Positions 33,588-44,233 of a DNA stretch of 64,000 bases are shown piece by piece. The DNA is from Paragorgia papillata. Taxonomy: Eukaryota; Cnidaria; Anthozoa; Scleralcyonacea; Coralliidae. The notes below the pieces were generated by a model. The model saw only the letters and a program-made list of their open reading frames with translations. It was not told the DNA's origin and did no database searches. The DNA lies in contig JAWNZC010000322.1 of the NCBI GenBank assembly GCA_035771165.1, positions 3,557,501 to 3,621,500 on the forward strand. The letters run 5' to 3'. The position numbers were made by a program, and so were the translations under genes. The first letter of the stretch is position 1, and each line of letters starts with the position of its first letter.

Positions 33588-35351
33588 TACCCTGGGTGCC
33601 AGAGGTTCTTCCACGCTCGTAGGGAGAATGGGGATACGGGAGGACACCAGGCGGTAAATTTGCAAAGCGAGCGGGAAGAACCTCTGGAACACCGAGCCGT
33701 TTCTCTGATCGCGCCGAGCCAATGAAAAGGTTGTCTGGGTCAGTACGTTCCAAAATCTGGACGTAAGACGTTGATTGGTCAAGCGAAGGATTTTTTTTAA
33801 TAATAAGTTTCATTGGCTATCGTACACCTCTATTAATAACATGAGTGTAATATTCAACACCGTCTAGAAGGTGCAGTCATCAGCAGTGATTTCCTTGTAT
33901 ATATATTCTCTCTCTGTTTTGGAGCCTATACTTTCGCTTCACGTTGATATACAACTCACTTTTTTTGGAATGCCTTTGCTCTCTAGTCTCACGTCTTCGT
34001 CATTGAAAATATATATAACAACCAACAAGATAGCATCGTTGAAATATATCCTGTACGTATGTTGTTAGAAATCTATAAGCTTTCATTTGAAGTGTAGTTC
34101 AAGTCGTTCAAGTTCCTGCGTTTAATATAATTAAATATCTGAAATTCTATAACCGACTTCATGTGAGAAGTTAAGTAAATAAATATTTATTTATTATTCA
34201 GTGAACATTTTGGACATTTGAAAAAGTTCCATATAACCCAGAAACATAAGCCATACATCAAAGGGAAGCTTATGAAATTTATAATTAACAACATACGTAC
34301 AAGTTATCGTTCAACAATGCATATTTTGGAAGTTATAACTGTCTGAGTGTCTGCATGACAAGTAACAGACGGCAGATTTCAAAGTTTATAGTGAATATCG
34401 GGCAGCGTCACTTCGCCCGAACTAAAATCAAACCAGTTTTATTAAATTTGAGCAATTTTTAGTTGTCTAATGTATAGAAGACTGTCGAGACGATAGCATT
34501 ATTACTTATTTGAGAAATACAAAATAGAGTTGACTCTGGATTATTAAAATATCATTACCCCTGGCCTACGGTCCTCGGGAACGGCGGTTTCAAATTTCAA
34601 ATCAAAACAGTAAAACACCTTAATTAAGGTGGCTCCCTACGGTAATTTGAATAGGGGACTGGTGACTAGAAATAGTATCGCTACGCATGCGTAAATAGCG
34701 ATCTTGTCGATTCGAAATTCTATGACTGCGTCAAGATAGATGTTAGACTTGTGGACGTTTTCTTCGGTGAATTTTGCTAAAATTTTGTAAATAAGTAGTT
34801 TATAAAAAGTTCTAAAGTATATATAATTTTTAAAAAAATTTCATACGACAGAACTTTTTTAAATCGATAATTTTTATAGCGAAAAATCTGTCCATACAAC
34901 CCTCTCTAATTTTGTGCAAGGGTATTCTCCACAACAGTATCTATCGTCTCAGCAATTTTTAAAAAATTTCACCTGAGCAAATTGAAGACATGTCGCTTCA
35001 ATTATGCAATATTTGAAAATATACCAAAGTTCCAACGTCATTATTACCATGGTAACAGCAAATAATTGAACTTTTTGATAGATATTTTATATCTGCGATA
35101 GTTCTGCTATAGTAAGGTCTACTTAGTATTTATCTAACAAATTTTTAAACTTGTGAATAACATTAGATAATGAGCGTATGAAATAGCGCGCATTTATTGA
35201 AACTATAGGGAGCCACCTTAAACACGGCTCGGTGTTCCAGAGGTTTTTCGCGCTCGCCTTCCGGGTTGGCCCCTCCCACATTACCGCCTGGCTTCCTCGT
35301 GTGTCCCCGTTATCCCCCACGAGCGTCGAAAAACCTCTGGCACCCAGGGTA
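33588..35351. mobile_element. Nested 1.76-kb element with 9-bp target duplication
   Basis: Inverted ends begin TACCCTGGGTGCCAGAGG, and looser similarity extends for about 120 bp (ACCAGGCGGTAA against TTACCGCCTGG). TTTGCTTAG flanks it at 33579-33587 and 35352-35360. It holds a further palindromic MITE at 34623-35222 and otherwise no open frame of note. Confidence 0.78.
34623..35222. repeat. 600-bp MITE, TTAAGGTGGCTCC family
   Basis: Inverted ends TTAAGGTGGCTCCCTA bound an AT-rich interior. The family has a longer-armed member at 54127-54811. Confidence 0.75.
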
Positions 35352-35625
35352 TTTGCTTAGACGTTATTAATTTGTTCGGTGAATCTTTTTATAGACACAC
35401 GCAATACAAAACAGGAAGTGATTTTTATTGGCTATGGCACGTCACATGAATAGGGGGGCGGAAGAGAAGAATCAATGATTTGTATCAGGCCATAGTTTAC
35501 AACTGGCCTGATCGCAGGTTACTTCCGTACAAAACGAAAGTGCATGTTATCATTGATGTTTTACTGAAATGTTTTAAAATTTGGTGCAGATTAAAGACAT
35601 TAAACTCAGACCCAAATTATATAAT

Positions 35626-36081
35626 ATGAGTATCCAGCAACTGAAGGAAATTACACATACGGACGTGTCTCGTTTCTCGTTAAAAGGAATAAAAACACGC
35701 GCGAAAGTTGTGACAGTTCATGATGGCGACACTTGTGATTTGGCGTTTTATTATGGAGCTGAAATAGTACGATTTAAGTGTCGTTTAGATGGAATAGACG
35801 CGCCAGAGCTTAGAGAAGGAAGAAATGCAAAACTTTCCCGCGATTTCCTGGCTCATTTGTGCACGGGAGGTGATCCAGAAGAGTTTGATGATGATGACAG
35901 AACGTGGACAAAACCGCAACTACAAGAGATGTTGGATGAAAATGAAGAATTGGTGTACGCAATATTTGGAGAGTTTGACCGATACGGAAGACCTCTTGTT
36001 ATTCTCAAGAAATCGAAAAGAAGCGCCAGTTCGTTTAACGATATGCTTTTGGACTACGATTATGCTGATAAGTACGAATAG
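35626..36081 (+). CDS. Staphylococcal-nuclease-like protein
   Basis: The single open frame of 151 codons from ATG 35626 encodes an SNase (thermonuclease) fold enzyme, which in this family cleaves DNA and RNA with calcium. Catalytic landmarks are present: VHDGDTCD (Asp33, Asp35), CRLDGIDAPE (Arg53, Asp58, Glu61) and DRYGRPL (Arg122). The C-terminal FNDMLLDYDYA matches the usual last helix. The stretch between Glu61 and Arg122 is longer than in the bacterial enzyme and acidic (EEFDDDD). There is no signal peptide or membrane segment. The sequence style (MSIQQLKEIT start, FYYGAEIVRFKCRL) resembles SNase proteins of large DNA viruses, so an ancient viral origin is possible; this is inference. The frame is open further up to 35581, where GTGCAG could be a splice acceptor, so an upstream exon cannot be ruled out. 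Confidence 0.85.
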   Translation: MSIQQLKEITHTDVSRFSLKGIKTRAKVVTVHDGDTCDLAFYYGAEIVRFKCRLDGIDAPELREGRNAKLSRDFLAHLCTGGDPEEFDDDDRTWTKPQLQEMLDENEELVYAIFGEFDRYGRPLVILKKSKRSASSFNDMLLDYDYADKYE

Positions 36082-36232
36082 TGAAGTAAATATTTTGATA
36101 AATGAACTCGGTTCATCACTGATTCAACTGGCGTCGTTGAAATTTCACCCATATTGATAGTTTGCATTACGGTGATGATACTGCTTGCCTGTACTGTATA
36201 TAGTGCTTATCGGTTCCTCAGTTCAGTATTTG

Positions 36233-36238
36233 AATAAA
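36233..36238 (+). promoter_or_regulatory. Poly(A) signal of the nuclease gene (probable)
   Basis: AATAAA lies 152 bp after the stop codon, within a normal 3' UTR length. Confidence 0.5.
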
Positions 36239-36749
36239 GTGTTATTTGGTACATTTCGTACACTTTCTAGGCGCCTTTAATTTGTAAATATTTATTGACA
36301 TTTGGTATTCAGTGAGTCGAAAGCTCAGCAAATTGAATCCGTACTAAACATGGTGTATCTGAAGTCTTTAGAACTTTCTTGTTGCTTTTAATTTTATTTA
36401 TCTGCTCACACTTATAATAACTCTTGATTTTATTCTTAAACACACCTAATAATATATCATTTCACATATTCTGATCGGGTGTATGGGTGTTTCAAACATT
36501 CGTTCATCAAAATTAATCATGCTGACATCATTAAATAAATATGTGACTTAATTAATTGTCTCTAGTTGTCTTTGTCTGATTTTGTATCACATGACTAATG
36601 ACAGATAACAGAGACATCGACGATTTTTTCATCGCTTCCGAAGCGACAGTTTTATTCAAGCAGATCAATTTCAAAGCAATCACGTGGTGTATTCTTATGT
36701 ACCACGTGATAGCTTGTTTACGTACTTAAATATTACAAGAAAAGTGATC

Positions 36750-38160
36750 ATGCTAGTCTCCTTCCCAATCTGTTCAATACACTTCTACCTACTATCTGCA
36801 AAATCGTCAACTTGTCCCTCGCTAAATAGTTATCTTGAAATCAACAACCTACATGAACTTCTCCAGTCTGCTTACAAAACATTTCATAGCTGTGAGACTG
36901 CTCTCATCCGTGTCCAAAATGACATACTACGTGCTATTGACAACCGATGCTGTGTGGTTCTTCTCCTTCTTGATTTGTCTGCTGCATTTGACACTGTAGA
37001 TCATGATATTCTACTTGAACGTCTAAAATCCAAATTTGGTATCCGTAGTAATGCACTTAAGTGGTTCAGGTCTTACCTTTCTAACCGAGCACAGTTTGTT
37101 TCTATTGATGGTAAAAGATCGGAAATTTTTTATTTAAAATGTGGTGTTCCTCAAGGATCTGTTCTTGGACCAATCCTATATCTGTTGTATACCTCACCAA
37201 TTGGTGACATCTTACGACGCCATAACATGCTGTTTCATTTATATGCCAATGACACTCAACTCTACGTATCCTTCTCTTGCAATGATGATCTCAACCTCAA
37301 ACGCACTATGAAGAACATTGAGAATTGTTTATCAGATATTAACAATTGGATGACTTTGAACAAACTAAAATTAAATAAGGAAAAAACTGAATTACTCTAC
37401 TTCTATTCCAAGCATAGCCCACAAAAGACCTTTACTCCACTCCAATTTGGACCCGACCTCATTCAACCATCTAATTCCGCAAGAAGTATTGGCGTTATTT
37501 TTGATAACACTTGTCGATGTATGCCCATGTAAACTCTGTTTGTAAAACTGCCTTCTACCATCTTCGTAATATCGCTCGCATAAGGAAATTCCTATCTGTA
37601 AAGACCACGAAAACCTTAATCCATGCATTCGTCACATCCAAAATTGATCACAGCAATTCTCTCCTATACGGCCTTCCAAAAAATCTTATAAAAAAACTCC
37701 AATCTGTACAAAATGCTGCTGCCCGTCTTATCACTTTTTCCTGCAAACGTGATCACATCACTCCTATCCTTATGGATCTTCATTGGCTACCGGTTGCAGA
37801 ACGTATCAAGTTTAAAATCATCATTCTTACATTCAAATCTCTTAATGGCCAAGCTCCTGTCTACATCTCCGACCTGATTACACGCTACATTCCACGAAAA
37901 ACTCTCCGCTCTTCATCCGAAATTCTTCTCAACCGTGTCAATTTTAATCTACTCTCTTATGGCCATCGATCCTTCTCCGTTGCCGCTCCTGAACTCTGGA
38001 ACACTTTACCTAGAAGCATCAGATCTTCCCCAAGTCTTTCTATTTTTAAATCCAAAATCAAAACACATCTATTTAAGTCTTCTTTAATTAGTTTTGAGCT
38101 TTTGTAAAGCGCCTAGAGCAGACGCGCTATATAAATAAAATATTATTATTATTATTATTG
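36750..38160 (+). mobile_element. 5'-truncated CR1/L2-like LINE with (ATT)n tail
   Basis: Reverse transcriptase motifs are clear: [40 protein letters not shown] and [12 protein letters not shown]. The catalytic YADD box reads YAND, a loss of one Asp. A frame change near 37511 separates the RT part from the C-terminal part (LQSVQNAAARLI, PVAERIKFKI, PELWNTLPRSIR). The 3' end is GCGCTATATAAATAAAATAT followed by ATT repeats. The endonuclease domain is missing. The copy cannot move by itself. Confidence 0.88.
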
Positions 38161-38163
38161 CTG

Positions 38164-38306
38164 TAGCTGGCGGTTTTAAGGGGTTGGGGTCTTGGTGAGG
38201 AAGCGGGCGAGGGCGAAGAAGCGGGCGAGGGAGAAAAAGCGGGCGGGAGAGCGCCCGCTTTTTCTCCCTCGCCCGCGAGACCCCAACCCCTTAAAACCGC
38301 CAGCTA
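38164..38306. repeat. 143-bp GC-rich hairpin
   Basis: Arms TAGCTGGCGGTTTTAAGGGG and the complement enclose a GCGGGCGAGG-rich stem. It abuts the LINE tail. Confidence 0.8.
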
Positions 38307-38363
38307 AGCAGGCTATTAACGAAACTGTCGCTTCGGAAGCGATGAAAAAATCATCGATGTCTC

Positions 38364-40252
38364 GCTCTACTGGTTTGAGTATTAACATGGTCTATATAGC
38401 CTATAGAATCCAGATCCCTTGATCTGGAGCTAGGAAAACAACAACTTTGGTGAACAACGGATCAAACTATTCGCACGGTAGTCGATAAATCGAGAAGAGA
38501 TCGCATGCGGAATCAGATGACGACAATGCCAATGGCGTCAGATAAAAATAGGCACGCTCAGCATGCATGTATCTACTGCGCTACGGTACAACTGTACAAG
38601 TTGTAACAACATTCTCAACATTCTTAGTAGTTCTGCATCGCGTAAATAAAACCACGCGCCTCGACTTTTTCACTCAAACGACAAGCTTTCCATGGACGAA
38701 TAAAGACAGAGCGAGTGCTTGTTTGGTTTCGAATCAAGATCTTTCTGAAATCTGAATCGCCTTTTTAACTAATGTTTCAAGTGTACTGTTGACATGTTAG
38801 CTATACGTTTATACGCAGAAATCAACTGTACTTGGCACTGCTTGAGTTATATGTAGGCGTATAAAATACGTATTCCAAAAACGTGTTGATCATTGTTTAG
38901 GCAAATCAATGAATGTGTTACCAGAGTCTAACATTAGTAACATATATTATAGTAAAGATTAATAGAACGAAAGCGATATAGTGTGACATTCTTTTAGCAA
39001 TGCGATTAGCGACCGCGTTTCCTATTTTTCCCAATTTACCTAAAATTGTAATTTTATGATTAGGGATAAGGCAAACAACAAACTATTCACAATACACTAA
39101 ACACTAGCTACTAAACACGGAATGGCACAACAAACCATATAGACACAACACGTCGTCTGATCGTACTTTTGATCGCCATTCAGTGCTCAACTTTAATAAA
39201 ACCGCCACTATGCTCAACTCAGCGCGAACACATTCACAGCACACTATATTAAAACACAGCATGTCGCTCTCATCGGATTAATTTTACATCATTCAGCGCG
39301 AACACTAGCAAAGCAAGTTCATTTAATTCATCAACTATGCTATAGTTTAAAATCACTTCATAAAACGACGAGGACATATTCACAACACACTATTAATTAA
39401 CACAAAATGTCGCTCTGATCGCATTTTACATCAACATTCAGCGCGAACACATACAAACCCACTATATAGAAACAACAATATATAGTGACACAACTTGTCG
39501 TTCTCATCGTATTTCTATTCGCCAATTCAGTGCTCAACTCAGCGCGAACTATTAGATTCGTGGCAAAGTATGCTATAATTTAAAATCACTTCGGAGAACG
39601 ACCAGATCTACAGTTATTCGGCTGATCACTCGGTTAGTTGTTGTGCCACCCTGCATTTTCATTGGCTCCGAAGGCATCGTCCGCTAACATTCGGCTCCGA
39701 AGTTATTCTATTGTTAACTTAACTTAAACTTACACGCACGACAGCAATGTATCTACTAGCGCATGCGCAGTAGATACAAAAATGGTGTGATCATACGGAT
39801 ATCACAATTATTCTTTTGGCGTTACAGCATTCTTATACGGTTAGCACTAAAACCCGGAAAACAAGTACCTCAAAACAAAACCCGCACAACGCAAGTACCT
39901 CAGAACAAAACACCCACAACGCAAGTACTTGAGAACAGAAAATCCGGAACGCACGTATCTCAGAACAGAATTGAAAACCTGGAACACAAATACTTCAGAA
40001 CAGAAAAACACAAGTATAATTCAGAAACTGAGAAAACCTGGAACGCAAGTACTTCAGAACCGAAAACCTGGAACGCAATGAGCAGCATCCGAGGCTCGGT
40101 AAAATTTTCTGATTTTTTGGGAGAATTGATTTCACATACACTAATTCACACATAAATTGCATGCCGTACTACAATTGTGAACACTAGCTTAAGACGCTTA
40201 CACAGCAAATAACGCCATAACTTGCCAAAATTTCATGTCTATATATACTAAG
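38364..40252. repeat. Spacer 3' of gene B with imperfect tandem repeats
   Basis: At about 39100-39600 an irregular unit with AGCGCGAACAC and ATGTCGCTCT blocks repeats several times. At about 39855-40080 a unit of about 30 bp with AAGTACCTCAGAACAAAA and GGAACGCAAGTAC repeats about seven times; the 130-codon frame there is repeat-made. The rest shows no gene. Confidence 0.6.
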
Positions 40253-40441
40253 TCATTCTAACTGCTCATTATCCATGCTATTCATATTAACACTGCCTGT
40301 TGATTCTCCAAAAGATGGCATGTCGGATTTCTCTTCATTTCTGTTTGAATCGCCTTCCTCTGTTTCATTTTGAGGATCGTCACTTGTCAGACCAAACAGA
40401 GAGGGGACTTTTTTGTTGCGAATATATTTCTCGTGGATAGT
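40253..40441 (-). CDS. Gene B exon 13 (C-terminal tail, stop)
   Basis: It encodes 62 residues starting TIHEKYIRNKKVPSLFGL and an acidic, Ser/Asn-rich tail ending MDNEQLE before TGA. The acceptor is TTTTACAG. The intron to exon 12 (40442-41167) shows nothing recognised. Confidence 0.88.
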   Translation of the reverse strand, partial: TIHEKYIRNKKVPSLFGLTSDDPQNETEEGDSNRNEEKSDMPSFGESTGSVNMNSMDNEQLE

Positions 40442-41476
40442 CTGTAAAATGAAATAAAATAAAACTTAACTTTTAAGTCAAAACACTGAACAATAATTGA
40501 ATAGTGTATATGGTGTGTTTTTAAGTTCATATCGTCCAGAAAGGTTCGCATATGCCATGGAAATGTTATAGCTAGTTTCCAATCAATTGATCTGGTACTT
40601 CCAGAAATTATAAAATAACAACTGATGTATGTATGTTGTCAATAGCAGAGTAACATTTCTAATGATTTTTGCATACGGACAGTAGAATAAGAACGGGGAC
40701 ACATAGACAGCTGGAAACGCGCAGTCAACGACACGCACGAGAACGCAGTTTTAATTCCCTTGCATTTTTGCATTGTTTCTTTGTTCACTCTCTGTAATTG
40801 CCAATCCTTGTTCTCCCATACCAGCGCGAGAGCAGTGACGTACTAAAGAGGGGTGGGAAGGAGGTAAGCAATGGACCACCGCCTCGGTCGAAAGCCCGAT
40901 ATGTTGTATGAAGAGGCGTGGAGAGATATAGTTTTTATCCAAGAATTTTAAAATTTGACATCTAATTTTCTTTTATTTTCACCAAACTTTTTTAAAATTT
41001 TCAGTTCGAACGCTCTGGGAAGATGCCACTACGCCCCACTGCATGGGACTACATACGGTGTACAAAAACAAGCATATGAACAACATACTGTAGTGTGTAA
41101 ATTTGCACAACAGCATTGTACAACGCTTTTAAGCAGTTCTTAACCAACCACAAAATTATTAAAATACCTGCAAATAGGTTTCATCTACCCCGTCGTCAGG
41201 TGATGGGCATCCGTCTAGTTCCATGTAAGTAGAAATTCTTTTACAATACATATTGATGAAGATGTAAAAGATGATTGTCAGGAAAAGCGGAGGAATAGAA
41301 AGAGCAGAAACAGTAGGGTTGTTTTTCAAGGCGAAAATACCAATCATAAGAATTTGAAAAACAATGACGGCAAACACCATCCTAAAATTTAAAAAATAGA
41401 TTTTATTTGTTTTGCCAATTTATAATATGCGTAACCGTAATAAGATCAAAGTACAGTTTGTTCAATCAATCAATCG

Positions 41477-41564
<88 letters not shown>

Positions 41565-43596
41565 TTCCTTCCTTCGTTCGTTCGTTCATTCATTGCCCTT
41601 TCGTTTGTTTGTTTGCTTATATGAACACATTATTAACCTCATCTGTTTGGTCTGTGCGCTATATACTATTTGCTCTTCTGTTTTTCTTCTCGAGATTTCA
41701 CTTCTATAGATCCTTTGCAGATGACGTCACCTCCGCCATCTTGATTGATTTTTCGGTTGGCATTGCAAACACTGTCAGTGAACTCTAAATAGAGTCTTTT
41801 TAGGGTTCAATGAACATTGTTGACAAACTGCTGACCACCATGTTTGTTTTGGCACGGGTTTACAATTTAATTGGTAATCAACCAAAGTGACGTCCGATGT
41901 CACGTGATTGCAAACGATCTATACGATGCGATAGCACCATCTGCTAAAAAACTCAGATAAACCCCTTTCCGTACAGATACATATATATATATTAATATTA
42001 TCCATTATACCTGTTGAAAACTGTGACCCACATTTTTCCACCTGAGTTAAAAGGAGGTTGCATGACATAAACCATGGAATAGAAATGTACGATATAACCA
42101 AATCCAAAATACAGCATGACAAAAGGAATGACAATTGGAGCTTGGATACAATAACAAACGCCAATGATAAAAACGAAAAGGTCTTCAGAATACTATAAAA
42201 ATAAAAACAAAAGAATTAATATGCCGGTAAACATCTGACAAGTTAATTATAATAATTTCAGAATTAATTATCCTCAGAGATTTTTTTATGATTTTAATAC
42301 ATGAGAAAATTTTATGATTTTCTAAAATTGCAAAATTTTCACTATATAATTATAGCAACATAATTAATGTTTTAAAAATGCATGCTGAAGAAAAGTCTCA
42401 CATTTACTACCTTTCACGCTAACGTCTAAAAGATTTGATGAGATATTTACAGAGATATTTACAGGAATTGTATATAAGCATTCTATTTAGAATGCTCAAT
42501 GTAGTCCTTATAAATATTGTTCATGAGATTAAAAAAGTTAATGCATATCTGATATAATTTTACGGTGAGGTTTTCCTCGTAGATACGCCAGTAAAACGTT
42601 CATATAAGCTTCATTTGGAGTTTTATACGCTGCTATGTTTTAAACTGTCTTTTCATTTAATAATGGACATAGATTAAAATATAGTTTTTGCTTTTGTGAC
42701 AATTGAAATAAAAAGTCATGCCAGATAACTTGCCTACTCTCAGTTTTTTAACTTAGATTTATTAATATTCCTTAATTTTGTAAATAGCAAAGTATTCAGT
42801 TATATTATGTGCTAAATAAAGTTGTTGGGGTCTTTCTTCAAAACATTTATTCAAAATTCACAAATATACCCTTAAAAGACTTAAAACAACCTCTCTATAT
42901 GAAATACCAAATAATTACCAGTTCTCCATAACGTGGCGAAGGAGGTGCCCACACCATTTTGTGTTCACGTTCAGTCTTAGCTAACCTAGTTTTAGAAAAA
43001 AAATTAGGTTCAATTTCAAACTGGAGACAATAACCACGCACGATTTAGGCTAACTGCTAAGTATCTGAAGCATGAAAATACAATATAAATACAATAGAAT
43101 AAAATATTAACTCCACTCCGAATTAGAATATACTCTACTAATCAGTAAACTTTACTCAATGATTAGAATATATAACTCTACTCCAAACTAGAATATACTC
43201 TACTAATACTCTACTAATAAACTCTACTCGAATTAGAATATATATGTGTAACTCTACTCCAAACTAGAATATACTCTACTAAACTAGTAAACTCTACTAA
43301 TAAACTCTATACTCGAATTAGAATATATAACTCTACTCCAAAATAATGGTTCTGCCATTATTTTGGAGTAGAGTTATATATTCTAATTCAAGTAGAGTTT
43401 ACTGTAAATCAAGCATCATATGAGAATTAGTAAAGCAAAAATGAGCATTTCAAGTCACCCATATATCCGTTACATCTAAGTGTCTGTCGGTCGATTTGTG
43501 TGTGCGTCTGTCTGTTGGTTTTAGTGTGCTTATTTTTTTCTGTCTGTCTGCCGCTGTGTGTGTCTGTCAGTCAGTCGTTCTATGTGTGTGTGTGTG

Positions 43597-43652
<56 letters not shown>

Positions 43653-44191
43653 GTCTGGTTATGACGTGAGGTCAGTAGATTTATTAAAAAATCTAGATTG
43701 TGATAATCTAGCCCTTAGAAGAGATAAGCACTTAGCTTTATTAATGCATGATATAAATCACAATGTTCCAAAATATTTAAGTGATTTATTCTCAAACTGT
43801 TCGGAAAGTAACGCTTACAAGTCACGACTTAGAGAAAATGATTTTAATGTAGCCATGAATTATATTCTTAAAACAGAATGTTATAAAGGGTCATTTTCAT
43901 ATAGAGGCGCAAAACTTTGGAATTCTCTATCTCGTGATTTGAAGACTTCCAAATCAAAAACAATTTTGAAAAATAAATTATCCTCAGTCAAACAAATTGT
44001 CGACTAAGCTATGTAAATAAAAATGTATTATTTTAAAATGTATTATATTTATTATGTAAAACTGTATTATATTATTTAAAATATGTAAATATTTTGTAAT
44101 TTTATACGGCTTTCATGTAAAGAAGTTCTTATAACTTATGGAATTATCGTATTCAAATAAAAGTGAATCAATGAATCAAAAAAAAAATCTA

Positions 44192-44233
<42 letters not shown>

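Larger units (their letters stand above)
32600..35521. mobile_element. 2.92-kb element with 9-bp target duplication
   Basis: Inverted ends of about 44 bp begin TAACCTGCGATCAGGCCAGT. CTTCCGTAC flanks it exactly at 32591-32599 and 35522-35530. Nine-base duplications are typical of Mutator-like elements. No transposase frame is visible, so it is non-autonomous. A second element (33588-35351) is nested inside. The right end lies about 100 bp upstream of the nuclease start codon. Confidence 0.82.
36611..38363. repeat. 42-bp inverted pair flanking a LINE
   Basis: GAGACATCGACGATTTTTTC at 36611 and its near complement ending at 38363 are inverted (42 bp, one difference seen). The LINE at 36750-38160 and the hairpin at 38164-38306 sit between them. 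The pair probably belongs to an older palindromic element split by the LINE. Confidence 0.6.
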
